Assembly: GCA_028287035.1 (NCBI GenBank)
Contig: JAQBQL010000098.1
Coordinates: 1 to 42,538, forward strand
Origin: Labilithrix sp.
GTDB lineage: Bacteria; Myxococcota; Polyangia; Polyangiales; Polyangiaceae
Length of the DNA: 42,538 nt
Direction: 5' to 3'
Positions 16,709 through 25,170 of this stretch are shown in pieces (within the stretch, counting starts at the first letter, position 1; every line of letters begins with the position of its first letter). The notes beneath the pieces were generated by a model. The model did no database searches and had not been told where the DNA came from. It saw only the letters and a program-made list of their open reading frames with translations. The translations under genes and the position numbers were made by a program.

Positions 16709-17850
16709 CCGGTCGCAAGGCACTGGCCATCACGCTGGCGAGCATCGCCGCCGGCGCGCTCAACTACCTCTACCAGCTGCACGCGGTGGCGGTGCTGGAC
16801 CGGGAGGACTTCGGCCGCCTGAGCACGTGGCTAGCGCGTGTCGGGGTGGCGGCGACGGCGGCGACCGTCGTGCAGTTCCTCTCGCTCGACGCACCGCTGT
16901 CGCCGGGGCGGGTGGTGCGGTGGTTGCGCGCCGGGGCGGTGGTGGGCGTGGTGGCGATGGCGGTGCTGGTCGGCGCGGGGTCTCGCCTCGACCCGTCGTG
17001 GCTTGGCGTCGGCACGGTGGCCGGGACCATCCTCCTCTATGCGCTCCTGGGTCAGCTGCAGGCCCAGCTCCGGCTCGGTGTGGTGACCGCGGTGCTCTTC
17101 GCCTCGACCCTCGTGCGCTTCGCCCTGCCGTTCGTCTGGCCGGCCGCGGCACGCGTGCAGGCCTTCTACATCGCGCAGGCCGCAGCGAGCTTCGTGGGCA
17201 TGCTCCTCGCAGCGTCGCTGGTCCACGATCCCGGCCCAACCGCCCCCCCGCCCGCGCAGCCGAAGGCCCGGTTCCGGATCGGACGTCCCGTGCTCCTCGC
17301 GTTCGCGACCGTGGTGTTCCCGCTGCTCGACGTCTTGGTCGTGTCGAGCACCGAGAACGCCGCGACCACCGGGGCCTTCTCGCGGGCGCAGCTCGCGTCA
17401 CGCGTGGTGTTCTTCGGCGGCACGGCCGCGATGTCGATCCTGCTCCCTCACGAGCTTCACGCCGCGCGGCACGGCGGGGCGCTGCCGCGGGTACCGGCGC
17501 TGGTCGCCCGCTGGCTCGTTCCCGCGATCCTCGCATTCGCGATCGTCACGAGCGTCGCCGTCGACATCGTCCTCCTCCACCCTCGGGGTTCGGAGCGGGT
17601 GTGGTTGCACGCGACCTGTCTCGAGGCGGCGCTGCTCGTCGGCGTCCTCGGACGCGTGAACTCGCGTGCGGTCCGCGGGGATCTCCGAGGCGCAGTCCGC
17701 CTCACCGGGGGCGTCGTTGCGTCGACCCTGCTCGCGACGGCGGTCGGTCACGCGTGGCCCGCGCTGGGAGTCGACGCGATGACGAGGTACGTGCTCGCGG
17801 CGCTTTTCGGGGATGCGGTCGTGCTCGTCGCGGCTCGTGGGAAGCCGTGA
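16705..17850 (+). CDS. Wzx/MATE-like polysaccharide flippase
   Basis: 381 residues and about eleven transmembrane segments, with little outside the membrane. The N-terminal LNYLYQLHAVAVLDREDFGRLSTW closely follows the oligosaccharide flippase pattern of the first helix pair (Y-x-L-x-x-x-L-x-x-x-x-F-G), and residue about 195 onwards (RIGRPVLLAFATVVFPLLDVLVVSS) fits the start of the second half of MOP-superfamily transporters. It should move a lipid-linked saccharide across the inner membrane to the periplasmic GT-C enzymes. It is somewhat short for the family (usually 400-480). The start is the coupled ATG at 16705, and 57 bases separate its stop from the next gene. Confidence 0.7.
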   Translation: MTGRKALAITLASIAAGALNYLYQLHAVAVLDREDFGRLSTWLARVGVAATAATVVQFLSLDAPLSPGRVVRWLRAGAVVGVVAMAVLVGAGSRLDPSWLGVGTVAGTILLYALLGQLQAQLRLGVVTAVLFASTLVRFALPFVWPAAARVQAFYIAQAAASFVGMLLAASLVHDPGPTAPPPAQPKARFRIGRPVLLAFATVVFPLLDVLVVSSTENAATTGAFSRAQLASRVVFFGGTAAMSILLPHELHAARHGGALPRVPALVARWLVPAILAFAIVTSVAVDIVLLHPRGSERVWLHATCLEAALLVGVLGRVNSRAVRGDLRGAVRLTGGVVASTLLATAVGHAWPALGVDAMTRYVLAALFGDAVVLVAARGKP

Positions 17851-17907
17851 GCCGCCCGCCGGCACGAGGAAACGATTGGTCCGCTCGCGCTTGCAAAGCC
17901 CTCCTGC

Positions 17908-20106
17908 GTGCGGTCGAGTGTGGAGGCTTTGCCCCACGCGTCTTCATCGTCCACGTCCTCGAAACGGTCTGACCTTCCCTCCCTCACGCCCGCTCTCGGT
18001 CTCGCCCTCGTGCTGGGCGCCACGTTGATCGCTGCCGCGCCCGCGTGCTCGTCCCAACGCCCCGAGCCGCTCGCGTCGGCGAGCACGGCGGCGCGCTTCG
18101 ACAGCCGGCCGACGAACGTCACCTGCGTGGCGGGCCCCCTGGCGCTGGGACGCATCGCGCTGAAGCCGGTCTACGAGGGCTTCACCTCCCCCTTCGGCAT
18201 GGAGGATCGATCCGCGGACCGGGGTCTCGTGTACGTGGGCGAGGTCGGGGGGCGCATCAAGGTGGTCGACGTCGCGACCGGAACGACGACGGTGGCGCTC
18301 GACGTCACGGCCGAGATCTCGAAGACGCACGAGGGCCTCGTCGGGTTCGCCGTTCACCCTTCCAAGCCGTATCTCTACCTCACCGTCGACCGCGATCTCC
18401 CCGCACCGATCGACGGCAACAACAACCGCGGTGAGATCATCCGCTTCACGTCGAACGACGGCGGTCGCACCTACGATCCGGCGAGCGAGACGCTGCTCCT
18501 GCGCATGGACCGCCCCGGACAGCTGCATCCGCCGGGAACGATGCTCTTCGGGCCGGAGGGATACCTCTACATCGGCATCGGCGAGGTCGGGATCCCCTAT
18601 TCCACCAACCGCCTCTACGGGTCGATCCTGCGCCTCGACGTGGACGGCGGAACGCCCTACGCGATCCCGCCCGACAACCCCTTCGCCACCGGCGGCGGGC
18701 GGCCCGAGGTGTGGGCGGGCGGGTTCCGCAACCCCTGGCGTTTCTCGTTCGATCGGCTCACGGGTGACCTCTGGGAAGGCGACGTGGGCGAGAACACGTA
18801 CGAGGAGATCAACCGGGTCGAGAAGGGAAAGAACTACGGCTGGCGTACCGTGGAGGGCGACACATGCCTCGACGGCACCACCACCTGTGACCGCACGGGT
18901 CTCACGCCTCCCGTGTTCGTCTACCCGCACACCGAAGGCCGGTCGGTGACGGGCGGCTACGTCTACCGCGGCACCGCCATGCCCGACCTCGTCGGTCGCT
19001 ACGTCTTCGCCGACTTCGTCACCGGTCAGATCCGCATGCTCGATGGCGAGGGCAGCAACGTTCGTTCGGTGCTGTTGAACACCGGAGGGACGAAGCCCCT
19101 CATCCCGTCGTTCGCCGAGGACCCGAGGGGCGAGCTGTATGCCGTCGGCTACGACACGGGGGTCGTATACAAGCTGCTGCCCGGCGATACGACCTCGGAC
19201 GCCTCGCTGTTTCCGCCGCTCCTGTCGCAGACCGGGTGCGTGGACGCGGCCCACCCCGAGAACCCGGCGCCCGGTCTCGTTCCGTACGGCGTCAACGTCG
19301 AGCTCTGGTCGGACGGCCTCGACAAGCGGCGCTGGGTGGCCATACCCGACGGCACCACCATCAAGGTCGACGATGCGACCGGTGATTTCGAGCTGCCCCC
19401 CGGCAGCATCGCCATGAAGGAGTTCTCGCTCGGCGGCAAACGCATCGAGACCAGGTTGCTCCGTCGGCACCTCGGCGGCGAGTGGACCGCCACGACCTAC
19501 GAGTGGAACGAGGACGGCACCGACGCCGTGCTCTCCGAGCACGCCAAGAACAAGGTCCTCGCCAACGGCCAGACGTGGCAGCTCCCCAGCCAGGTGCAGT
19601 GCTTCGGGTGCCACACCGGCGTGGCCGGCACCTCGCTCGGACTCGAGGCGCTGCAGCTGAACGGCGATCATCGCTATGGTCCCACGCAGAGCGAGAACCA
19701 GCTCGGGAAGCTCTCCGCGATCGGCTATCTCGACCACGCGGTGGAACCGACGAAGATGCCCCACCTCGCGCCGCTCGCGAGCCAGGCCTCACTCGAGGAG
19801 CGCGCACGCAGCTACCTGCACGCCAACTGCTCGTTCTGCCATCGGGAGAACGGTCCGACCGGCACCCTCATGGACCTGCGCTACGGTCTGCCCCTCGCCG
19901 CCGTGCGCAGCTGCTCGCCGTCCTACGGCTTGGCCGTCGCCGACGCTCAGATCGCGAAGCCCGGCGACCCCGAGCACTCGGCCATCCCGCTGCGGATGGC
20001 GCTGCGCACCGGACCCATGATGCCTCCGGCCGGCTCCAACCTGCCGGACACGCACGCGATCGACGTCATCACCAGCTGGATCCGCGGGCGCACCACCTGC
20101 GAGTGA
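17908..20106 (+). CDS. Soluble sugar dehydrogenase (PQQ-type propeller) fused to SO2930-family diheme cytochrome, lipoprotein
   Basis: 732 residues from GTG 17908; the exact start is uncertain because no ribosome site or -10 hexamer is clear. A lipoprotein signal (LGLALVLGATLIAAAPACSS) precedes a six-bladed propeller at about residues 75-425 like PQQ-dependent aldose sugar dehydrogenase (GLVGFAVHPSKPYLYLTV, EVWAGGFRNPWRFSFDRLTG, LWEGDVGENTYEEINRV, then GKNYGWRTVEG). Residues about 440-732 match the SO2930-family diheme cytochrome domain (PYGVNVELWSDGLDKRRWVA, TTYEWNEDGTDAVL) with two CxxCH sites, C565-H569 and C641-H645. The enzyme probably oxidises a sugar and passes electrons to its own heme domain outside the inner membrane. 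It may be read through from the flippase operon. Whether the glycan of this locus is the substrate is speculative. Confidence 0.85.
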   Translation: MRSSVEALPHASSSSTSSKRSDLPSLTPALGLALVLGATLIAAAPACSSQRPEPLASASTAARFDSRPTNVTCVAGPLALGRIALKPVYEGFTSPFGMEDRSADRGLVYVGEVGGRIKVVDVATGTTTVALDVTAEISKTHEGLVGFAVHPSKPYLYLTVDRDLPAPIDGNNNRGEIIRFTSNDGGRTYDPASETLLLRMDRPGQLHPPGTMLFGPEGYLYIGIGEVGIPYSTNRLYGSILRLDVDGGTPYAIPPDNPFATGGGRPEVWAGGFRNPWRFSFDRLTGDLWEGDVGENTYEEINRVEKGKNYGWRTVEGDTCLDGTTTCDRTGLTPPVFVYPHTEGRSVTGGYVYRGTAMPDLVGRYVFADFVTGQIRMLDGEGSNVRSVLLNTGGTKPLIPSFAEDPRGELYAVGYDTGVVYKLLPGDTTSDASLFPPLLSQTGCVDAAHPENPAPGLVPYGVNVELWSDGLDKRRWVAIPDGTTIKVDDATGDFELPPGSIAMKEFSLGGKRIETRLLRRHLGGEWTATTYEWNEDGTDAVLSEHAKNKVLANGQTWQLPSQVQCFGCHTGVAGTSLGLEALQLNGDHRYGPTQSENQLGKLSAIGYLDHAVEPTKMPHLAPLASQASLEERARSYLHANCSFCHRENGPTGTLMDLRYGLPLAAVRSCSPSYGLAVADAQIAKPGDPEHSAIPLRMALRTGPMMPPAGSNLPDTHAIDVITSWIRGRTTCE

Positions 20107-20113
20107 GCGCGGC

Positions 20114-21220
20114 TCAGGTCGCCGCCATCTTCGTAAGACGCTCGGCGACCGCCCCCACGACCGCCTCGACGGTGATGTCTCTCATGCCATCGTGAGCGTT
20201 CGCGGGCACCGCTCGCTTCAGCTCGTAGCGGTGCCACGGCCGGTACGGAACGGGCGTGACCGGCGTGAAGAGCGTTCGCGAGTAGGGACCCGACCACCGG
20301 TGCTCGGTGACGCCGAAGAGGCCGACCACGGGCACCTGCAGGGCGACCCCGAGGTGGCCGAAGCCGTTGTCACAGCTGACGAGCATGCGGCACGCCGAGA
20401 GCACCTCGAGGACGCCGGCGAAACCTCGGCCTGGCGCGAGTCGCACGTGCTCGGGTCGATCGGCGAGCGCCACGATCCGCGCGCCGAGGTCGCCTTCTTC
20501 CGGGCCGGCGAACACCGCGACCTGCTGTCCTTCGCGATCGGCGAGGTGCTGGCAGACTGCAGCCCAGCGCTCGGGCACCCACCGACGGCGTAGCGCGGCA
20601 GGCGAGATGGTGGATCCGGGATGGATGCCCACCGTGCGGCTGGGCGAGAAGCCCGCTGCCTCGAGCGCCGCCGCACCCGACGCCCGCTCTTCGGCGCCGA
20701 AGCCGAGCGAGTACGTGAACGGGTCGACGCCCTCGTCTTCGCGCAGATCGATGCCGAGCGGCGCCAGCAGGCGAAGGTTGTTGATGACATTGTGGACGCC
20801 GGGATCGGCCGGCACGAGGTCCGTCTCGAGGAAGTTGAGTTCGGACCAGTAGCCGCGGACGAAGCGGTGAGCGATGCGCCGCCGCGCGCCCAGCGATCGA
20901 TGGAAGGCATGGTATTCCCGCCGGAACGCGGGATACGCAAGGATGCTTGCGGAATACTCACGACGGCGCAACGCGAGCGAGGCGCGGGCGGCATGTCCGA
21001 GGTCCGTTCCGTTGCCGTACAGCGCCACGCGCATAACCTCGCTGACCTCGGGGCAGCGTCGGAGGACGGACACGATCCCGTCCGTCATGCCCGCGGCGTC
21101 GATGGTCACGGTCGGATGGTGGCGCCGCAGAACGCGGATCATCGGCATGGCCATGAGCGCATCGCCGATCCCTGGAAGGCAGAGGACGAGGACACGGTCG
21201 TTCGCTGCGAGCGGCTGCAC
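20114..21220 (-). CDS. Glycosyltransferase family 9 (ADP-heptose:LPS heptosyltransferase-like)
   Basis: 368 residues from GTG 21220. The family signature is complete: VLCLPGIGDALMAMP at residues 12-26, VGIHPGS in the donor-domain start, and the C-terminal SCDNGFGHLGVALQVPVVGLFG that corresponds to the D-S/T-G-x-x-H motif binding ADP-heptose. It is soluble or membrane-associated on the cytoplasmic face. The heptose-activation genes at 24085-26674 make ADP-heptose the likely donor. A GTG at 21229 would be a longer in-frame start, but it overlaps a TAGGGT hexamer (21228-21233), whereas GTG 21220 is exactly 7 bases after it. Its stop is 7 bases from the stop of the convergent dehydrogenase gene. 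Confidence 0.9.
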   Translation of the reverse strand: MQPLAANDRVLVLCLPGIGDALMAMPMIRVLRRHHPTVTIDAAGMTDGIVSVLRRCPEVSEVMRVALYGNGTDLGHAARASLALRRREYSASILAYPAFRREYHAFHRSLGARRRIAHRFVRGYWSELNFLETDLVPADPGVHNVINNLRLLAPLGIDLREDEGVDPFTYSLGFGAEERASGAAALEAAGFSPSRTVGIHPGSTISPAALRRRWVPERWAAVCQHLADREGQQVAVFAGPEEGDLGARIVALADRPEHVRLAPGRGFAGVLEVLSACRMLVSCDNGFGHLGVALQVPVVGLFGVTEHRWSGPYSRTLFTPVTPVPYRPWHRYELKRAVPANAHDGMRDITVEAVVGAVAERLTKMAAT

Positions 21221-21227
21221 CAATGGC

Positions 21228-21233
21228 ACCCTA
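21228..21233 (-). promoter_or_regulatory. -10-like hexamer TAGGGT for the GT9 gene
   Basis: TAGGGT lies 7 bases before GTG 21220 and overlaps the alternative GTG at 21229, which argues against that longer start. Confidence 0.5.
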
Positions 21234-21285
21234 GCGCGAGCGGCCGGCGCGCGTGAACCGGCATGCTCGCCGCGGCCTCGTCGGG

Positions 21286-21291
21286 TAGGCT
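21286..21291 (+). promoter_or_regulatory. -10-like hexamer TAGGCT for the 21299 methyltransferase
   Basis: TAGGCT lies 7 bases before GTG 21299. It is divergent from the GT9 promoter, with 52 bases between the two hexamers. Confidence 0.5.
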
Positions 21292-21298
21292 GGGCCGC

Positions 21299-22165
21299 GT
21301 GCCACCCGGGCTCCGCTCGTACCCCTGCCCTCTCTGCCAGAGCAACGCCTCACACGTGGTGCTCCGGAAGCGCGGCACCGTGATCGCCTCGGAGTTCACG
21401 ATCGTTCGATGCACGGCGTGCACCCACGTGCGGGTCGATCCACGGCTGCCGGACGAGGCGCTGGAGGGCCTCTATGACGAGGCGTACTACCGCGGCGAGG
21501 GCTTCGACCGGTCGGTGTCCTACGACCGGCCGCCCACGCCGGCGATGCTCGCGGAGTACGAGGCCATCCTCGACACCGTCGCCGAGGCGAGGGGCGGCTC
21601 CGTGCGCGGCGCGCGGTGGCTGGACGTCGGTTGCGGCGCGGGCGGTCTGCTCGAGGCGGCGCGGCGCCGAGGCGCCGACGTGTTCGGAAGCGATTCTTCG
21701 GGGGTGGCGCGAGCGGCGTGTGCAGCGAAGGGCCTGACCGTCCTCGGCGAGGAGGCGCTCGCGGCACAGCGTGGCTCGTTCGATGTCGTGACCGCGGTCG
21801 AGGTAATCGAGCACGTGCCCGACCCGCCCGCGCTCGTCGCGTTCCTCGCCTCGTGCGCACGCGTCGGCGGCGTAATCTTCGTACGAACCGGCAACTGGAA
21901 CCTCGTCTCGCGCGAGCCCAGCACGCCCTACGTGATGCCGGAAGGGCATATCCAGTTCTTCACGCCGGTGACGATGCGCCGGCTGTTCCACGACGCCTCA
22001 CTCGACGAAGCCAAGGTCTTCAACCGGACGTGGTTCGTCGACCGGCTCATGCCGCGCCGCGCCCGCCGGTTCGTTCCGACGGGCGCGCTGCGTGGTCTCG
22101 CATGGCTCGTGGGACGGGTAGCGCCGGGGGTCGGCCCCTTTCCGGTCGCCGTCCGACGCCACTGA
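21299..22165 (+). CDS. SAM methyltransferase with N-terminal zinc ribbon
   Basis: 288 residues from GTG 21299, chosen because TAGGCT stands 7 bases ahead; a TTG/ATG-type start at 21263 would put the hexamer inside the gene. Residues 10-41 hold a zinc ribbon with C10xxC13 and C38xxC41, as found in methyltransferases acting on sugar nucleotides or polysaccharide ends. The core follows with WLDVGCGAGGLL (107-118), VTAVEVIEHVPDP after motif II, and a YVMPEGHIQFFTPVTMRRLF segment; the EH-x-x-P and H-x-x-F-F/Y-T patterns are typical of the Methyltransf_23 group. It probably methylates a sugar of this locus. Its stop is only 5 bases from the stop of the next, convergent gene. Confidence 0.87.
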   Translation: MPPGLRSYPCPLCQSNASHVVLRKRGTVIASEFTIVRCTACTHVRVDPRLPDEALEGLYDEAYYRGEGFDRSVSYDRPPTPAMLAEYEAILDTVAEARGGSVRGARWLDVGCGAGGLLEAARRRGADVFGSDSSGVARAACAAKGLTVLGEEALAAQRGSFDVVTAVEVIEHVPDPPALVAFLASCARVGGVIFVRTGNWNLVSREPSTPYVMPEGHIQFFTPVTMRRLFHDASLDEAKVFNRTWFVDRLMPRRARRFVPTGALRGLAWLVGRVAPGVGPFPVAVRRH

Positions 22166-22170
22166 CGCTC

Positions 22171-24000
22171 TCAGCGCGCGATGCACTCACGCAGCGGCCG
22201 CAGCCCGGGCAGCGGAGTGCCCGCAGGCGCGCGACAGCCGTCGGGAGCGAAGAAGGTCCAGCCCATCTCGGCGCAGAAGGTGCGGCGCAGATCCTCGGGC
22301 GCATCGAGCCGGAAGATCACCCACGAGGCGCCGGCGCAGCGCGCGACGCGCTCCGCTTCGAGCCGCGTCGGCTCGTCGATGAGGTCGCGTCCCAGCGCGG
22401 CCCGCACCACGTCGTCGTCCACGGTGAGGTTCGCGCCGTGCAGGACCTGGCACGACGTACGCCTCAGTGAAGTGAAGACCTCGTAGTAGTTCTCGTCGTG
22501 GAAGCCCCACGTGACGTAGGGCACGGTCATCCCGGCCCCGCACGGTCCGCCGCCCGCCGCAGCCTCGAGATCCTTTCGCACCGGGATGACGTTCGCCATC
22601 TCGACTCCGTAGCGGGGAGGATAGTCGAGCACCATGACGACGACGAGCGCGGCGGCGCACGCAAACGACCGCACGTCTCGCCCGGCGAGCATCCTGCGCA
22701 GGTGATGGTCGAGGAACACGCCCGCGCCGAGCAGCGCCGCGAAGTGCACGACGATCCCGGTGCGGTTGGGCACCCTGAACCGCGGGAGCAGCCACGAGAT
22801 CCACCGGACCGGACCGAGCTCCGTGTCGTAGACGCGGATTCCCTGAGGCGAGAGAGCGACGAGGAAGGCGCCGAGCGCGAGCACCGCCGCGAAGCCCCCC
22901 AACCGGCGCTCGTCCGCGGACAAGCCGCGCCGCAGCCGCTTCGACGTGAGCGTGATCCCGAGCGCAAGGAACGACGCCAGCACGGTCCAGCGGATCCCGT
23001 TTGTGCGCTCGTGTCGATTCACCCGGACCTCTTTCCGGGCCTCCCGCGTGAGCTTCTCGCGCAGGGGGATGAGATCGTGGTGCCCGAACTTCATGTCCCC
23101 GAGCACGTAGTCGAGGGGATGAGCGCCGTAGTAGCTGAGGTACTTCGCGGTCTCGGAGCGGGTCTCGGGAAACGACTCGAGACGTTTCATGGCCCACGCC
23201 GGCCCAGGAGCCACGAACGAGTAGACGACGAACGCCGCCGCCGGGAGCGCGGCGAGTGCGAGACGGCCCAGCGCCCCGAGACGCGAGGCACCGCGAGGGA
23301 GCTCCCGCAGGAAATACCAGACGCACGCCGGCGCCATGATGGCCGCGATGACGACGTAGTAATGCGCCGCGAACACGGCGAAGAGGAACATGCCCGCCGC
23401 CACCGCGATGCTCCCACGGGGCGAGAAGCGAACGCGGCGCGCGAGCAGGTGGAGAGCGGTGTAGACGAGCGGCACCCAGTACGTCGCCACGAAGCCGATG
23501 TGGACCGTGCCGCGCGCACGGGTGTACGGGCAGAATGCCCAGGCGAACGCGAGCGCGAACGTGACGGCGCGCGACCAGCCCAGGACGCGCCCGTACAGGT
23601 AGAAGCACAGGCCCGAGAGCCACATCTGCCCCCAGACGAACGCGGTGGGGATGGCGTCGGCACGCAAGAAGGTCGAGAAACCGAGCACGAACATGCGCTC
23701 CATCCACGGCACGTACTGCAGCACGCCCTGCGGCGCGTTCATCTGGTCCGAGTAGACGGCGGCCCCGTAGAGGAGCTCCCGGGGATGCGCGTGGAACGTG
23801 TCGATGAGGAGCTGGTACGTCCAGGGCTCGGTGAGCGAGTCGCCGTTGTCGCCGATCATCACCTGCGCGTTGCCGCGCAGGAGCTCGGCGGAAGCGGGCA
23901 GCAGGTAGACATACCCCGCGAGCACCAGCAGCAGGCTGACGACGAGCGCCTCGAGGGCGACGGCTCGGTAGCTGGGATGGCCTCGCGTCGCGCCCGTCAC
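22171..24000 (-). CDS. Polytopic GT-C-like membrane protein
   Basis: 609 residues with about twelve hydrophobic segments up to residue 470 and a C-terminal soluble domain with several Cys (GGGPCGAGMTV, CQVLHGANL, RCAGASWVIF, FCAEMGW). The first external loop carries GDNGDSLTEPW (D51, D54), the position of the catalytic Asp in GT-C enzymes, followed by YSDQMNAPQGVLQYVPWMERM and later RARGTVHIGFVATYWVPLVYT. The pattern recalls DUF6311/YfhO-like putative glycosyltransferases. Acceptor and donor are unknown. GTG 24000 is the start; TAGAAG (24007-24012) is 6 bases ahead, a weak match to the TANNNT rule. The gene is divergent from the heptose operon. Confidence 0.78.
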   Translation of the reverse strand: MTGATRGHPSYRAVALEALVVSLLLVLAGYVYLLPASAELLRGNAQVMIGDNGDSLTEPWTYQLLIDTFHAHPRELLYGAAVYSDQMNAPQGVLQYVPWMERMFVLGFSTFLRADAIPTAFVWGQMWLSGLCFYLYGRVLGWSRAVTFALAFAWAFCPYTRARGTVHIGFVATYWVPLVYTALHLLARRVRFSPRGSIAVAAGMFLFAVFAAHYYVVIAAIMAPACVWYFLRELPRGASRLGALGRLALAALPAAAFVVYSFVAPGPAWAMKRLESFPETRSETAKYLSYYGAHPLDYVLGDMKFGHHDLIPLREKLTREARKEVRVNRHERTNGIRWTVLASFLALGITLTSKRLRRGLSADERRLGGFAAVLALGAFLVALSPQGIRVYDTELGPVRWISWLLPRFRVPNRTGIVVHFAALLGAGVFLDHHLRRMLAGRDVRSFACAAALVVVMVLDYPPRYGVEMANVIPVRKDLEAAAGGGPCGAGMTVPYVTWGFHDENYYEVFTSLRRTSCQVLHGANLTVDDDVVRAALGRDLIDEPTRLEAERVARCAGASWVIFRLDAPEDLRRTFCAEMGWTFFAPDGCRAPAGTPLPGLRPLRECIAR

Positions 24001-24006
24001 GGCCGT

Positions 24007-24012
24007 CTTCTA
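24007..24012 (-). promoter_or_regulatory. Weak -10-like hexamer TAGAAG for the 24000 gene
   Basis: TAGAAG is 6 bases before GTG 24000. The position fits, but the final T is missing. Confidence 0.25.
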
Positions 24013-24054
24013 CCGCAGATCATCGGGTGCATGGGCAACTTCGCGCCCCTGAGC

Positions 24055-24060
24055 TAGGGT
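24055..24060 (+). promoter_or_regulatory. -10-like hexamer TAGGGT for the heptose operon
   Basis: TAGGGT lies 24 bases before ATG 24085, so this transcript would carry a leader of roughly 17 bases. It is the longest spacing of the set. Confidence 0.4.
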
Positions 24061-24084
24061 GGCGAAAGCCGTCGCCACGACCCG

Positions 24085-25170
24085 ATGTCCACCACCGATC
24101 ATTCCGCCTGGGTGTTCCACGCGCTGCGCGACGGCGCGAGCGTGCGAGCCGCACTGGCCGCCGAGACCCCAACGGTGCTCGCCGCGGCGAGCCTCGTCGT
24201 GGAGTGCCTCCGGGCGGGCGGAAAGGTGCTGCTCTTCGGCAACGGCGGAAGCGCGGCAGACGCGCAGCACATCTCCGCGGAGCTCGTGGGCCGCTTCACC
24301 GTCGACCGCCCGCCGCTCGCAGCGATCGCCCTCACCGTCGACACGTCGGCCATCACCGCGATCGCCAACGACTTCGGCTTCGACCACGTGTTCGAGCGTC
24401 AGCTCCGCGCGCTCGGCCGGCCGGGTGACGTGGCCATCGCCATCTCCACGAGTGGACGCTCGGAAAGTGTGCTGAGGGCCGTGCGGGCTGCTCGCGAGAC
24501 CGGCATGAAGGTGGTCGGTCTCACCGGGGAGGCGGGTCGTCCCTTCGCCGCGCTCTGCGATGCCGCGGTCATCGTTCCCACGCGCGAGACCGCGCGCATC
24601 CAGGAGCTGCACATCACCGTGGGTCACATCCTCTGCGCGATCGCCGAGGCGGAGCTCTTCGGGATCGCCCCGCCGCCCTTCGCGCTCCGCCCGGAGACGA
24701 AGGGCGTCACGCTCGAGGAGCTGTTACCCGTGCGCGAGCGCTACCGTGCGCAGGGACGCACCGTCGTGTGGACCAACGGATGCTTCGACATCCTCCACGT
24801 GGGCCACGTGGAGAGCTTGAAGGCCGCTCGCCGCCTGGGAGACGTCCTGATGGTGGGCGTCAACGATGACGCCCAGGTCGCGCGAATGAAGGGCCCCGGA
24901 CGTCCCATCCATTCGCTCGAGCAGCGCATCGCCGTGCTCGGTGCACTGGAGATGGTCGACCACGTCGTCGGGTTCACCGAACCCGATCCGAGCCGCATCC
25001 TCGGTCTCCTCCGACCCGACATCCACTGCAAGGGGGCCGACTACGCGCCTCCGCACGGAGCACCGATCCCGGAGGCCGACGTCGTGCGCGGCTACGGGGG
25101 CCGCATCGAGTTCCTCCCGCTCGTGGCCGGCGTCTCCACGACGTCCATCGCGCGTCGTCTGGGCGGCTGA
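24085..25170 (+). CDS. gmhA-hldE2: Fused sedoheptulose-7-phosphate isomerase (GmhA) and heptose-1-phosphate adenylyltransferase (HldE C-terminal half)
   Basis: 361 residues with two enzymes. Residues about 10-200 are a SIS-fold phosphoheptose isomerase: FGNGGSAADAQHISAELVGRF with H62 and E66, ISTSGRSESVL at 120-130, and Q173 with H181 in RIQELHITVGHIL. That is the His/Glu/Gln/His metal-site set of GmhA. Residues about 210-361 are the nucleotidyltransferase of HldE/RfaE: TNGCFDILHVGHVESL (230-245), VNDDAQVARMKGPGRP, then RIAVLGALEMVDHV and CKGADY. GmhA isomerises sedoheptulose 7-phosphate to D-glycero-D-manno-heptose 7-phosphate, and the second domain joins heptose 1-phosphate to AMP. These are steps 1 and 4 of ADP-heptose synthesis, normally on separate proteins. 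The stop overlaps the gmhB start by one base (TGATG). Confidence 0.92.
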   Translation: MSTTDHSAWVFHALRDGASVRAALAAETPTVLAAASLVVECLRAGGKVLLFGNGGSAADAQHISAELVGRFTVDRPPLAAIALTVDTSAITAIANDFGFDHVFERQLRALGRPGDVAIAISTSGRSESVLRAVRAARETGMKVVGLTGEAGRPFAALCDAAVIVPTRETARIQELHITVGHILCAIAEAELFGIAPPPFALRPETKGVTLEELLPVRERYRAQGRTVVWTNGCFDILHVGHVESLKAARRLGDVLMVGVNDDAQVARMKGPGRPIHSLEQRIAVLGALEMVDHVVGFTEPDPSRILGLLRPDIHCKGADYAPPHGAPIPEADVVRGYGGRIEFLPLVAGVSTTSIARRLGG

